DNA of 64,000 bases from Anaerocolumna jejuensis DSM 15929 (lineage in GTDB: Bacteria; Bacillota; Clostridia; Lachnospirales; Lachnospiraceae), in assembly GCF_900142215.1 (NCBI RefSeq), contig NZ_FRAC01000006.1:310001-374000 (forward strand), written 5' to 3'. Made by a program: the position numbers and the translations under genes. The notes beneath the pieces were generated by a model that was given only the letters and a program-made list of their open reading frames with translations, did not search any database and had not been told where the DNA came from. Position 1 is the stretch's first letter; every line of letters starts with the position of its first letter. Positions 34,182 to 43,270 of the stretch are shown here, one piece after another.

Positions 34182-35189
34182 CTATTCTTCTTCCAGATGC
34201 ATTCTTATCTTATCGTTAATATTTTGCTCTGTAAAAGTAATACACTGAATAATTGAATTCTTGATTTCATTGCTGGAAGAATTCCCATGGGCCTTCACAA
34301 CCAGTCCATTTAAACCAAGCATGGGCGCACCGCCATATTTCGATGCATCAAATGTCTTCAAGGTTTCTTTTAAAGCCGACTTACATAACAAAGCACCTAT
34401 TTTACTCTTTGCCGTACTCATCAAACCTGTCTTTATCTTTCCGATTAAAGTACTTCCAAGCCCTTCATACAGCTTAAGGATTACATTACCTACAAATGCC
34501 TCGCATACGATAACATCTGCACCGCCCTTAGGTATCTCTCTTGCTTCGATACTGCCGATAAAATTTATGTCATTACAATTCTTAAGCAAAGGGAAGGTTT
34601 CCTTAACCAATAAATTACCTTTTTCTTCTTCTACGCCTATGTTAACAATGGCAACTCTGGGATTTTTAATTCCCAGAATATTTTCCATGTAAATAGAACC
34701 CATCTTGGCAAACTGCACCAAATGAGAAGGTCTTGCATCCACATTAGCTCCACAGTCAATCAGGAGGGATACACCATTTTCAGTTGGAATTAAGGGTGCT
34801 AACGGCGGTCTGTCAATTCCCTTGATTCTCCCAACAATAAGCTGTCCGCCAACTAAAACCGCACCTGTACTGCCGGCAGATACAAACGCATCTGCTTCAC
34901 CATTTTTTACAAGATTCATTGCGATAACAATGGAGGAATTCTTTTTTCTCCGAATAGCCATCACCGGTGCTTCATCGTTGGTTATCACATCTTCCGCATG
35001 GACAATCGATAAACGATCCTTGTCGTAGTCGATACCGTTTAGCTCTGCGTTTATGGCTTTTTCCTGACCTACTAAGATAATCTTAATATCTTTTTTTTCC
35101 TTCAAAGCCTCCACGGCACCCTTAACAACCTGAGCCGGAGCATAATCGCCACCCATCGCATCGACTGCAACTTTCACAACTTTATCCAT
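34182..35189 (-). CDS. plsX: phosphate acyltransferase PlsX
   Basis: 335 residues; makes acyl-phosphate from acyl-ACP, the first step of phospholipid synthesis. Recognised by VAVDAMGGDYAPAQVVKGAV, SAGSTGAVLVGGQ, PLAPLIPTENG and YGGAPMLGLNGLVVKAHGNS. AAGGAG precedes the ATG. The ribosomal protein gene rpmF, often found just upstream of plsX, is not present; a 370-bp gap and cheR lie there instead. Confidence 0.97.
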   Translation of the reverse strand: MDKVVKVAVDAMGGDYAPAQVVKGAVEALKEKKDIKIILVGQEKAINAELNGIDYDKDRLSIVHAEDVITNDEAPVMAIRRKKNSSIVIAMNLVKNGEADAFVSAGSTGAVLVGGQLIVGRIKGIDRPPLAPLIPTENGVSLLIDCGANVDARPSHLVQFAKMGSIYMENILGIKNPRVAIVNIGVEEEKGNLLVKETFPLLKNCNDINFIGSIEAREIPKGGADVIVCEAFVGNVILKLYEGLGSTLIGKIKTGLMSTAKSKIGALLCKSALKETLKTFDASKYGGAPMLGLNGLVVKAHGNSSSNEIKNSIIQCITFTEQNINDKIRMHLEEE

Positions 35190-35559
35190 ATTAACTCCTT
35201 ACGAATACGTAGTTGAATTTTTTCAACTAGGCTCTTTTTTTGGCTAGACCGAAACATCTGCTTCGGATACTGCCTAAACCAGAGATGTAAAAAATAAGTA
35301 ACATTCTCTACACATGGTTTTTACCTGTGTTTGTAATACACATTTTACATACTTTTTTATTGGGTTATTGTAAAAAAATCTTACCCAGCCAGTATCTATA
35401 CACAATATACTAGATATCATTATAAAAATCAACTATAAAATATCAAAAAAAAGTGATATTCCCAAGTCAGTCAAAGGTATTAACAGGCCACTGAAATTAT
35501 CAGTATGCATCTGCCATAAACCACTGACATGACTCGAAATATCACATATGTGATAAATG
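35190..35559. other. gap between plsX and cheR
   Basis: No gene. Holds the plsX leader element (35211-35280), an AT-rich stretch, a hairpin-forming AATATCA/TGATATT pair near 35430-35460 and a 16-bp perfect palindrome TATCACATATGTGATA at 35540-35555 just past cheR. Confidence 0.55.
35211..35280 (-). repeat. stem-loop leader element, copy upstream of plsX
   Basis: Minus sense TTTAGGCAGTATCCGAAGCA then TGTTTCGGTCTAGCC, followed by a second hairpin AGTTGAA/TTCAACT 22 bp before the plsX ATG. Same opening (GGCAGTATC) and same two-hairpin order as the copies ahead of GH113 and cinA. Confidence 0.55.
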
Positions 35560-36339
35560 CTATATCTTTTTATAAAAAAACGATTTGTAAGTGGCAAACT
35601 GTAGGTTCTGAGGCTGTATAATCTGCTCTGTGCTTCCTACAAAAAGAATAGCTTCTTTCTTTAAGGCCGCATTAAATTTTTTATAGATTATATCCTTTGC
35701 CTCTTCCGTAAAGTAAATAAGTACATTCCGACAAACGATTAAATCGCAGTTAGAAGGGTATTCTTCCTTTAACAGATTATGCTGTTTAAATTCGACACAA
35801 GCCTTTACACTGTCGGAAATCTGATAGGTAGTGCTGTTAATCTCCGTAAAGTACTTCTTTTGAAATTCCTCCGGCAGTCCTTTCAGGCTCTTTACATTAT
35901 ACAAACCGGCTCTAGCCTTATCCAGTATCTGCTTGTCAATATCAGTAGCCAAGACTTTGATACGGGATAATGGCATGAATTGTGCTAAAAGCATTACCAG
36001 AGAATAAGGTTCATCTCCCGTTGAGCATGCCGCACTCCAAATTTTTAAGTTATTACCGAACTTGCCAAATAGATAAGGAATTACTTCCTTCTCCAGCAGC
36101 TTCCATTGTTCCGGATTACGGTAAAACTCCGATACATTAATTGTAAGATAATTTACAAATTCCTCGAACATCACAGGATTTTTCTTAATAAAATCCACAT
36201 AGGAACCGTAGGAATCAATCTTATGCTTTGTAATCAATGCATCTATTCTTCGTTTCATCTGACGTTCTTTATATAGATTCAGGTCTATTTTTGTCAGTTG
36301 ATAAATCTGGGTCTTAAAGGATTCATAGCTATCCGTCAA
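35560..36339 (-). CDS. cheR: CheR-type protein-glutamate O-methyltransferase
   Basis: 259 residues. N-terminal helical domain (LTKIDLNLYKERQMKRRIDA), then the SAM-binding domain with VSEFYRNPEQWKLLEKEVIP, KIWSAACSTGDEPYSLVMLL, VLATDIDKQILDKARAG and CDLIVCRNVLIYF. Methylates glutamates of chemoreceptors. It begins with TTG at 36339 behind AGGAG (eight bases). No other chemotaxis gene is near, so it may serve a distant cluster or a non-motility pathway. Confidence 0.92.
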   Translation of the reverse strand: MTDSYESFKTQIYQLTKIDLNLYKERQMKRRIDALITKHKIDSYGSYVDFIKKNPVMFEEFVNYLTINVSEFYRNPEQWKLLEKEVIPYLFGKFGNNLKIWSAACSTGDEPYSLVMLLAQFMPLSRIKVLATDIDKQILDKARAGLYNVKSLKGLPEEFQKKYFTEINSTTYQISDSVKACVEFKQHNLLKEEYPSNCDLIVCRNVLIYFTEEAKDIIYKKFNAALKKEAILFVGSTEQIIQPQNLQFATYKSFFYKKI

Positions 36340-36372
36340 ACAGATACACTCCTATCTTTCGTATTACCTTTA

Positions 36373-36458
36373 CGCGAAGATCAGCTTATAATTGATTTTC
36401 ACGCCAGTTTCCATTGCATGCCCCATCTGCTCGCAGATATGGCACTGCCACAAATCAG
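36373..36458 (-). repeat. stem-loop leader element, copy upstream of cheR
   Basis: Minus sense GATTTGTGGCAGTGCCATAT, stem ATCTGC/GCAGAT, then GGGGCATGCAATGG and a second hairpin from GCGTGAAAATCA to TGATCTTCGCG. Near-copy of the lepB element at 3792-3862. Confidence 0.65.
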
Positions 36459-36462
36459 GGTT

Positions 36463-37548
36463 TTATTCCTGAGGCTGTTCTTCAGCTTCTTCTACTACAT
36501 TATCCAATGCCTTGATGCTTAAGCTGATTTTCTTTTCTTCGCTGTTAAAATCCACTACTCTTGCTGTAATTTCCTCGCCGATTTTTAATACATCGGAAGG
36601 TTTCTCTACATGCTCTTTTGAAATCTGGGATACATGAAGAAGCGCATCAACACCGGGCTCTAATTCAATGAATGCACCAAAGTCAGTCATTCTTGCTACT
36701 TTACCAAGAACTACGTTTCCAACGGCATACTTCTCAGGAGCCTTGATCCAGGGATTTTCATCTTCGAATTTCAGACTGAGAGCAATCTTCTCTCCAGAGA
36801 TATCTTTGATAAGGACCTTAATGGTTTCTCCTACCTTGAATGCCTTCTTAGGATTTTCAACTCTTCCCCAGGACATCTCGGAAATATGAAGAAGTCCGTC
36901 AGCACCGCCTAAATCAATAAAGGCACCAAAGTCCGTTACATTCTTGATTGTTCCTTCTACTGTCATTCCGGGTTTAATTCTTTCAAACAGTTCTTTCTGT
37001 AAAGCCTGTTTCTTAGCAACGATTAATTGCTTGCGGTCTCCGATTATTCTTCTCTTCTTGGGATTGAATTCGGAAATAACAAATTCGATTTCCTGGCCTG
37101 CATATTTTTCAAGATTCTTCTCATATCCGTCGGATACAAGGCTTGCAGGGATAAAAATTCTTGATTCATCAACGATTACACTAAGTCCGCCTTCCAGCAC
37201 AGTGGTAACCTTTGCTGTTAATACTTCCTTATTGTTAAATGCTTCTTCCAGTCTCTTGCTTCCTTTTTCGGCTGCCAGTCTCTTATAGGTCAGGAGAACT
37301 TGTCCTTCACCGTCATTTACCTTTAATACTTTTGCCTGTAAGGTGTCGCCTTCCTTTACAATGGTTGTTAAGTCAACACCAGGTGTGTTAGTGTATTCAC
37401 TTCTGGTTATGATTCCATCAGCTTTGTAACCTATATTTAAGACGATTTCGTCTTCTTTTACACGTATTACAGTGCCCTCTACAACCTCTCCGTTTTGTAT
37501 AGTTTTTAATGATTCCTCCAATAATTGCTCAAAACTCATTTCTGACAT
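36463..37548 (-). CDS. rpsA: S1 RNA-binding protein (ribosomal S1-like)
   Basis: 361 residues with four S1 repeats, at about 17-85, 103-165, 190-260 (GTIKNVTDFGAFIDLGGADG) and 275-345 (GKVARMTDFGAFIELEPGVD). Firmicute proteins of this size resemble a shortened S1 and may not be a stable 30S component. It overlaps the ispH end by 13 bases; in some Clostridia these two are one fused protein, which supports the pairing here. SD AAGGAGG lies within ispH. Confidence 0.93.
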   Translation of the reverse strand: MSEMSFEQLLEESLKTIQNGEVVEGTVIRVKEDEIVLNIGYKADGIITRSEYTNTPGVDLTTIVKEGDTLQAKVLKVNDGEGQVLLTYKRLAAEKGSKRLEEAFNNKEVLTAKVTTVLEGGLSVIVDESRIFIPASLVSDGYEKNLEKYAGQEIEFVISEFNPKKRRIIGDRKQLIVAKKQALQKELFERIKPGMTVEGTIKNVTDFGAFIDLGGADGLLHISEMSWGRVENPKKAFKVGETIKVLIKDISGEKIALSLKFEDENPWIKAPEKYAVGNVVLGKVARMTDFGAFIELEPGVDALLHVSQISKEHVEKPSDVLKIGEEITARVVDFNSEEKKISLSIKALDNVVEEAEEQPQE

Positions 37549-38381
37549 GCAGTATGAACCTCCTTGATAATATTGTTTGGGGTTGAAGCCCCTGCTGTAA
37601 TACCTACGCTACGAAAAGATTTGAGTCTGTTCAAATCCAGGTCTTTCAGTGTCTGTATATAGTAAGTATTTTCACATTCAGCTTTTGATATATCGTACAG
37701 TTTCTGTGTATTAGAACTGTGCATATCTCCAATAACAACCATAGCGTCAGAAGCCTTGGCAAGTTTTCTTGCCTCGGTTTGGCGCTCTTTTGTAGCATTA
37801 CATATTGTATTTATAACAATTATATCATAACCCTTTTCGGATATAATTTCAACTATATCTTGAAAATTATTGTAGTTAATTGTCGTCTGAGCCACAATAC
37901 ATATGTTAGTGGACAGTGGTAAATCAAAGGTTTCGGCATCTTCTTTTGTTTCTAATACTGTATAATTATTCAAACACCAGCCGATTATGCCCTGTACCTC
38001 AGGGTGTGCTTTGCTGCCGACAATAACGATATGTCTGTTATCCTCTGTCTGTTCTTTTACAATTTTATGAATTTTCAGAACAAAGGGACAAGTTGCATCA
38101 ACAAGATTTAGATTACTGTTTTTTATAATGTCATAAATTTTTTCCGGAACGCCGTGGGATCGTATGATTATTGTACCCTCCCTCAGGGCTTTTAATTCTT
38201 CTTCCGTATGAATCAGACATACTCCTTTTTCCTCTAGATCCTTTATTACTTCTTCATTATGTATGATGGGTCCGTAGGTATAAACCTTATCACCCTTCTT
38301 TATTTCATTATAGACCGCATCTACCGCACGTTTTACTCCAAAGCAAAAGCCTGCGGTATCGGCCAGAACTACCTTTTTCAC
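37536..38381 (-). CDS. ispH: 4-hydroxy-3-methylbut-2-enyl diphosphate reductase
   Basis: 281 residues; last step of the MEP isoprenoid pathway. Three Fe-S cysteines are visible in ADTAGFCFGVKRAVD, VDATCPFV and NTICNAT; also IRSHGVPEKIYD and VGSKAHPEVQGI. Overlaps rpsA and lies 62 bp after cmk, so cmk-ispH-rpsA are probably one operon. Confidence 0.97.
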   Translation of the reverse strand: MKKVVLADTAGFCFGVKRAVDAVYNEIKKGDKVYTYGPIIHNEEVIKDLEEKGVCLIHTEEELKALREGTIIIRSHGVPEKIYDIIKNSNLNLVDATCPFVLKIHKIVKEQTEDNRHIVIVGSKAHPEVQGIIGWCLNNYTVLETKEDAETFDLPLSTNICIVAQTTINYNNFQDIVEIISEKGYDIIVINTICNATKERQTEARKLAKASDAMVVIGDMHSSNTQKLYDISKAECENTYYIQTLKDLDLNRLKSFRSVGITAGASTPNNIIKEVHTACQK

Positions 38382-38443
38382 TAGAAACCTCTTTCTTTCC
38401 GGTAAGCTTTACTACCTTTAAAAGCAGGTCTTAAAAGGAAGCT

Positions 38444-39127
38444 TTATGAAACAGCCTTCCGAAACAGATTAATAATGGAAGCTGCCACTTCCTCAATGGT
38501 CATATAAGAACAGTCCAGAGCAACTGCATCCTCTGCTTGCTTTAAAGGAGACGCTTCCCTATTCATGTCTTGATAATCCCTTGCAACAATATCTTTTTCA
38601 ATTTCTTCTATATTACAGGAAATTCCTTTCTCCGTCAATTCCTTAAATCTTCTTTCTGCCCTTACCCTTGCATCGGCAGTCAGATAGACCTTTAGGTCGG
38701 CTAAGGGAAGCACCACTGTGCCGATATCCCTGCCATCCATAATGACATGGTCGGATTCTGCGATTTTTTTCTGTAAGTCCACCATTTTTTCACGGACTGC
38801 TTTTACCTTGCCAACGGCTGATGCCATTTTTCCGGCTTCTTCTGTGCGAATATCGTCTGTGACATTTTCTCCGTTTAAATATATCTGCTGCCTGCCATTC
38901 TCATATTTCAAATTTATATCTGCTTTTCTGGCCAAGGCACCAAGGGTTTCTTCTTCCTTCATATCAACACCTTCCTTTACGGCCAAAAGCCCGATTGCCC
39001 GGTACATGGCACCGGTATCAACATATATAAATTGCAGTTCTTTTGCTACCAGCTTTGCAATAGTACTCTTACCGGCTCCTGCAGGGCCGTCTATCGCTAT
39101 GCTGTAATACTTTTGTTCTTTTTGCAT
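38444..39127 (-). CDS. cmk: cytidylate kinase
   Basis: 227 residues; phosphorylates CMP/dCMP. P-loop AIDGPAGAGKSTIAK near residue 11, FIYVDTGAMYRAIG, VIMDGRDIGTVVLPLADLKV and RDYQDMNREASPLKQAEDAV are all typical. Ends 62 bp before ispH. Confidence 0.97.
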   Translation of the reverse strand: MQKEQKYYSIAIDGPAGAGKSTIAKLVAKELQFIYVDTGAMYRAIGLLAVKEGVDMKEEETLGALARKADINLKYENGRQQIYLNGENVTDDIRTEEAGKMASAVGKVKAVREKMVDLQKKIAESDHVIMDGRDIGTVVLPLADLKVYLTADARVRAERRFKELTEKGISCNIEEIEKDIVARDYQDMNREASPLKQAEDAVALDCSYMTIEEVAASIINLFRKAVS

Positions 39128-39271
39128 ATTTTAGTTCTTCCTGTTTTTATTTTACTTGCTGTTTTGCTTCTCTGCCGCGTTCCATACCAGAGCCGCCTGC
39201 TGGTTTACCATCCGTACTTATACAAATAATCTTCTGTTGATTTTTTAATCAAAAGTTATACCTGTATCCAT

Positions 39272-40516
39272 TCAGACTGAATTTCCTGCAAGGTATGCCG
39301 TTGACCAGGCTATCTGAAGATTGAAGCCTCCAGTCAGGGCATCAAGGTCCAAAACTTCCCCGATATAGTATACCCCGGATATGAGCCTCGATTCCATCGT
39401 TGAGGGATTGATTTCCTTTACTGTAATTCCGCCTTTTGTAATAACTGCTTCATTATAATCCCTTAACCTGTCTATAGAAAGAGTCATCGCTTTTAGTGTG
39501 TCCACCAGCCGCTTTCTCTCTTCCTTTGTAATAAGATTGACCTTTTTTTCAGGGTCAATTTTACTTAATGCTATTATAACTTGAATCATCTTTCGTGGCA
39601 AGAGTTGATCTAGGGCATTCTTATATTGTTTATTCTTAAATTCATCAAAATCTCTTAAAATTCTGGCATCCAGCTGCTCTTTTGTCAGAGCCGGTTTTAA
39701 ATCGATGGAAAGGGTGAGGTCTTTTTGTCCCATATAGGGCACTAAATAGCTGCTGGCACTCAGGATAACCGGACCGCTTATACCGAAGTGAGTAAAGAGA
39801 AGTTCTCCAAACTCGGAATAAATAACCTTATTCTGACTTGTTACGGTTATTTCTATATTCTTAAGGGACAATCCCTGGAGCTCCTTGACCAGTTCAATCT
39901 CCTTCATATTCATTGGAACCAGGGAAGGACTGAGCTTAGTAACGGTATGTCCCATGGATTTGGCAAAACGGTATCCGTCTCCGGTAGAGCCGGTAGAGGG
40001 ATAGGATAAACCGCCTGTTGCAACGATAACGTTATCTGCTGACAGCTTTTCCTGTGTCTTCTTAATCAAGACTCCCTTAACGGCAGAGTCTTCTGTTAAG
40101 ATTTGTTCTACTTCACATTGATATCTGATATCCACCTGAAGCCTCTTTAATTCCTTTAAAAGAACTCCAATTACATCGGAGGATTTGTCAGACTCGGGGA
40201 AAACCCTTCCGCCTCTTTCAATCTTGGTTTTTAAACCCAGCTGTTCAAAAAAATCAATCACATCGTAATTACTGTATCCATAAAAAGCTCCATACAGGAA
40301 TTTCGGATTGCTCATTACATTCTTAAATAAATCCTCCATCTCACAGGCGTTGGTAATATTGCACCTGCCTTTTCCTGTAATATACAGCTTTTTTCCGGCT
40401 TTATCATTCTTTTCTAATAGCAGGACCTCATGACCATTTCTGGCAGCGTAGATTGCCGCCAGCATACCGGCAGCTCCGGCGCCGACAACAATTATCCTTT
40501 TTCTTTCCTTGCTCAT
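39272..40516 (-). CDS. HI0933/YhiN family flavoprotein
   Basis: 414 residues. Dinucleotide-binding VVGAGAAGMLAAIYAARNG at the N-terminus, GKKLYITGKGRCNITNACEM, a central beta domain, and C-terminal ITKGGITVKEINPSTMESRL then GEVLDLDALTGGFNLQIAWS. The family binds FAD; its reaction is not established (called BaiN-like or NAD(P)/FAD oxidoreductase). Separated from the GerMN gene by a terminator and from cmk by 144 bp. Confidence 0.92.
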   Translation of the reverse strand: MSKERKRIIVVGAGAAGMLAAIYAARNGHEVLLLEKNDKAGKKLYITGKGRCNITNACEMEDLFKNVMSNPKFLYGAFYGYSNYDVIDFFEQLGLKTKIERGGRVFPESDKSSDVIGVLLKELKRLQVDIRYQCEVEQILTEDSAVKGVLIKKTQEKLSADNVIVATGGLSYPSTGSTGDGYRFAKSMGHTVTKLSPSLVPMNMKEIELVKELQGLSLKNIEITVTSQNKVIYSEFGELLFTHFGISGPVILSASSYLVPYMGQKDLTLSIDLKPALTKEQLDARILRDFDEFKNKQYKNALDQLLPRKMIQVIIALSKIDPEKKVNLITKEERKRLVDTLKAMTLSIDRLRDYNEAVITKGGITVKEINPSTMESRLISGVYYIGEVLDLDALTGGFNLQIAWSTAYLAGNSV

Positions 40517-40530
40517 TTTTACCTCTTAAA

Positions 40531-40550
40531 AAAGAGGCATAAGCCTCTTT
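40531..40550 (-). terminator. terminator of GerMN lipoprotein gene
   Basis: Stem AAAGAGGC/GCCTCTTT with a four-base loop and a T run in the minus sense, between the stop at 40563 and the flavoprotein ATG at 40516; the next gene's SD follows at once. Confidence 0.75.
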
Positions 40551-40562
40551 TTCTTTTTCTTA

Positions 40563-41126
40563 TTATTTCGACTTATTACCGTCCAGATAAACATCATTCA
40601 GGCCAAAGGTGAGATTGTCTGACTTATATTCTTTCCCCTTCACACGGAAAATAACCTTAGGATATTCGGGAAGGTTGTCTACCAGGCTCTGGGCAATAGC
40701 ATCCAGAATGGTTGTCTCAACGGTTAAATTCACCTGGACAACAGGAGGGGTATCCGAATCAAAGCTCACGATAACCGTGTCTTTCTCTGTTGTCACCTTG
40801 TCGATTCTAACATCAATTAAACGTTCTGCCAAAGAAGCCGTCACCATATCAACGATTAGTTCCGGAGTAATTTCCGTATCTTCGTTTACTACTGCCGATA
40901 CGGATTCCACATCCTGGGTATTTTCATTCATCGTATAAATGGAAATCTCCTTCGTTGCAATGGGTGCTACCGTTGATTTGACAGATTCTTTGTTTTGTTC
41001 CTCGGAAGGCGTTACTATAGTAACAGAGGGATCCTTCTTTACCTCTTCCCTATTCGTACATGCCGTTGTCAATACCATCAAAAATAAAACCAGGATTACA
41101 GTAAGCTTCCTTGTTGTATTTTTCAT
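40563..41126 (-). CDS. GerMN-domain lipoprotein
   Basis: 187 residues from the ATG at 41126 (AGGAG eight bases ahead). Lipoprotein signal: basic MKNTTRKL, hydrophobic stretch, lipobox LTTAC; mature part has a low-complexity acidic linker and a GerMN-type domain (ITPELIVDMVTASLAERLID ... TILDAIAQSLVDNLPEYPKV). GerM-like proteins act in sporulation and germination. Exported and membrane-anchored. The open frame beyond 41126 is leader. Confidence 0.85.
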   Translation of the reverse strand: MKNTTRKLTVILVLFLMVLTTACTNREEVKKDPSVTIVTPSEEQNKESVKSTVAPIATKEISIYTMNENTQDVESVSAVVNEDTEITPELIVDMVTASLAERLIDVRIDKVTTEKDTVIVSFDSDTPPVVQVNLTVETTILDAIAQSLVDNLPEYPKVIFRVKGKEYKSDNLTFGLNDVYLDGNKSK

Positions 41127-41301
41127 TCTAATCACTCCTGCTGATTTACCAAACATAGGCATAACATTTATACTCACTCCACCTATTATAATAGGTAGCA
41201 AGTATGTCATTTTTATGTTAAAACCTTGTTTTTTATCCAGCAGAAATTTCGGATACCACCAATATTTACTGGTAAAACCTGGCGTTACACGGTATTCGCA
41301 T

Positions 41302-42561
41302 TTATACTTCTTCTTTATAGGTATTTAATATCATTGTCCGTAAAAAATCAATTGCGTTGATTACCGTATATTCCCTTACCTTTTGTCTGTTGCCTTTAAA
41401 ATGACATTCTCTGACCTCTGTCCTTCCATTTAAAAAGCATCCGATATATACAAGTCCCACGGGTTTTTTATCCGTGCCTCCCTCAGGCCCTGCAATCCCT
41501 GTTACAGAGAGGGCAGCCTGGCTTCCGGAGGCTTTCGCCGCTCCTTTTGCCATTTCTTCGGCTGTTTCCTTGCTTACGGCTCCAAAATTATTTAAGGTTT
41601 CTTGGGATACCTTCAGATATTTCATCTTTGCATTATTGGAATAGGTAATAAAGCCTTCTTCAAAAACCGAAGAAGCACCGGAAACGTTCACAATCCTGCC
41701 TGCCAAGAGACCGCCGGAGCAGGATTCTGCCGTTGAAAGGGTCAGCTTGTATTTCGTTAGCAGCTCTACCAGGGCTTCTTCTATTGTTGTCTTTTCTTCC
41801 GTAGTATAGATATGGATTCCAAAGCGCTTCTTTAATTCAGCAACAACAGGTGCCGTAAGGCTCTTTCCCTCTTCTTCGGTAGCAGAAAGAGCTGTTACAC
41901 GAAGATGGACCTCTCCGTTTTTTGCATAGGGTGCAATGGTCGGATTGGTCTGGGAATCTATCAGGTCCTTTATCATGGTTTCAGCCTTGCTTTCACCGAT
42001 TCCGCATATTTTAACCATCCGGGAATACAGGACATTTCCTGACAAGCCCTTCAGATAAGGAATGACTGCTTCTTCAAACATGGGAATCATCTCTCCCGGA
42101 GGTCCGGGCAGCAAAATGACAGACTTTCCCTCTTCGGTTTTGGAAATAATACCGGGAGCCGTTCCATTACTGTTATCCAGCACAAGGCAATCTTCGATAA
42201 CAAATGTCTGTTTCCAGTTATTTTCCGTTATGTCCTTTTTGTCCCTGTCATTAAAATATTCTTCCAGCCGGCTCTTTGTATTTTCATCTTCCACCAGCCT
42301 GCGGTTAAGCACCCTGGCCGTAACCTCTTTTGTCAGATCATCCTCTGTGGGACCAAGACCGCCGGTTAGAATAACCACATCACTGCGGGACAGGGCGGTT
42401 CTTAAAACTTCCGAAAGTCTTTCTTCATTATCTCCTACCGAAATCTGATAATAACTTGACATTCCAAGTCCGGCACATTTTTCCGCTAAATAACTTGCAT
42501 TGGTATTTACAATATTACCAAGTAATATTTCCGTTCCTACGCTGATTAATTCAACTGTCAT
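41302..42561 (-). CDS. cinA: CinA family protein, nicotinamide-nucleotide amidase
   Basis: 419 residues. N-terminal MoaB/MogA-like domain (GTEILLGNIVNTNASYLAEK, VILTGGLGPTEDDLTKEVTA) and C-terminal CinA amidase domain (STAESCSGGLLAGRIVNVSG, SVTGIAGPEGGTDKKPVGLV) that deamidates NMN. Its SD GGGAGG and start are part of a duplicated stem-loop element (42566-42679). Follows pgsA and rimO on the same strand. Confidence 0.95.
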   Translation of the reverse strand: MTVELISVGTEILLGNIVNTNASYLAEKCAGLGMSSYYQISVGDNEERLSEVLRTALSRSDVVILTGGLGPTEDDLTKEVTARVLNRRLVEDENTKSRLEEYFNDRDKKDITENNWKQTFVIEDCLVLDNSNGTAPGIISKTEEGKSVILLPGPPGEMIPMFEEAVIPYLKGLSGNVLYSRMVKICGIGESKAETMIKDLIDSQTNPTIAPYAKNGEVHLRVTALSATEEEGKSLTAPVVAELKKRFGIHIYTTEEKTTIEEALVELLTKYKLTLSTAESCSGGLLAGRIVNVSGASSVFEEGFITYSNNAKMKYLKVSQETLNNFGAVSKETAEEMAKGAAKASGSQAALSVTGIAGPEGGTDKKPVGLVYIGCFLNGRTEVRECHFKGNRQKVREYTVINAIDFLRTMILNTYKEEV

Positions 42562-42565
42562 ATTA

Positions 42566-42679
42566 CCTCCCGTGCATTTCGCAAGTTTACTTGCGAAACT
42601 GCCTGAATTAAAAGTGAAAATTGCTTTTTAATTTTCACATTGCCTCCCGTGCATTTCGCAAGTTTACTTGCGAAACTGC
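42566..42679 (-). repeat. tandem pair of stem-loop elements carrying the cinA SD
   Basis: Two identical 37-bp units (42566-42602 and 42643-42679), minus sense GCAGTTTCGCAAG, AAACTTGCGAAATGCACG and GGGAGG, separated by a hairpin GTGAAAAT/ATTTTCAC (42614-42638). The proximal unit ends in the SD four bases before the cinA ATG. The distal SD is followed by ATG-TGA, a one-codon ORF. Confidence 0.88.
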
Positions 42680-43225
42680 TTAAGCCTTTTTGTTGTCAGA
42701 CAGTACATTCCAATTCTTATACATATAGTCAATCAGGGATATCACAGTCAGTACCAGGGACAGATAGATAAATACCTGTTCCAGGACATGATATACCGGG
42801 TTATCCAGGTGAAAAATCAATAATACTGCCATAATCATCTGTGCGGTGGTTTTAAATTTAGCTATATAGCTTGCCGCAATAACTACTCCATTATCGGATG
42901 CTACCAGACGGAAGCCGCTGATAATAAATTCCCTGGATATGATTACAATAATAATCCAGGCAGGTACCAGCCCCAATTCCACAAAACAGACAAGTGCGGC
43001 TGAAACCAAAAGCTTGTCGGCAAGGGGGTCGGCAAATTTTCCGAAATTTGTGACCAGATTGTTCTTTCTGGCAAGATACCCATCCAGTGCATCAGAAAGG
43101 GAAGCAATAATAAAGATAACACCTGCGATGTATTTGCCTCCCGCTATCCCAGGTACCAGAAAGAACACCAAAAATACCGGTATCATACAGGCCCTGGCAA
43201 TAGTTATTTTGTTAGGAAGATTCAT
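42680..43225 (-). CDS. pgsA: CDP-diacylglycerol--glycerol-3-phosphate 3-phosphatidyltransferase
   Basis: About 181 residues, five or six membrane spans. CDP-alcohol phosphotransferase signature DALDGYLARKNNLVTNFGKF followed by ADPLADKLL has the required Asp, Gly, Ala-Arg and three further Asp positions. Makes phosphatidylglycerophosphate. Starts at 43225 or 43234 are both supported by the GGGAGAAAGG region. Stop overlaps the distal repeat unit upstream of cinA. Confidence 0.94.
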   Translation of the reverse strand: MNLPNKITIARACMIPVFLVFFLVPGIAGGKYIAGVIFIIASLSDALDGYLARKNNLVTNFGKFADPLADKLLVSAALVCFVELGLVPAWIIIVIISREFIISGFRLVASDNGVVIAASYIAKFKTTAQMIMAVLLIFHLDNPVYHVLEQVFIYLSLVLTVISLIDYMYKNWNVLSDNKKA

Positions 43226-43270
43226 CTTATACATCCTTTCTCCCATAAAGGGAACTTACTTATTATAGAT

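Noticed and set aside
33661..34248. 195-residue + strand frame with repeated ERAKLF/KGQAL peptides
   Set aside because: It lies antisense to rnc, the repeat array, acpP and plsX; the peptide repeats simply reflect the DNA repeats, and no SD is present.
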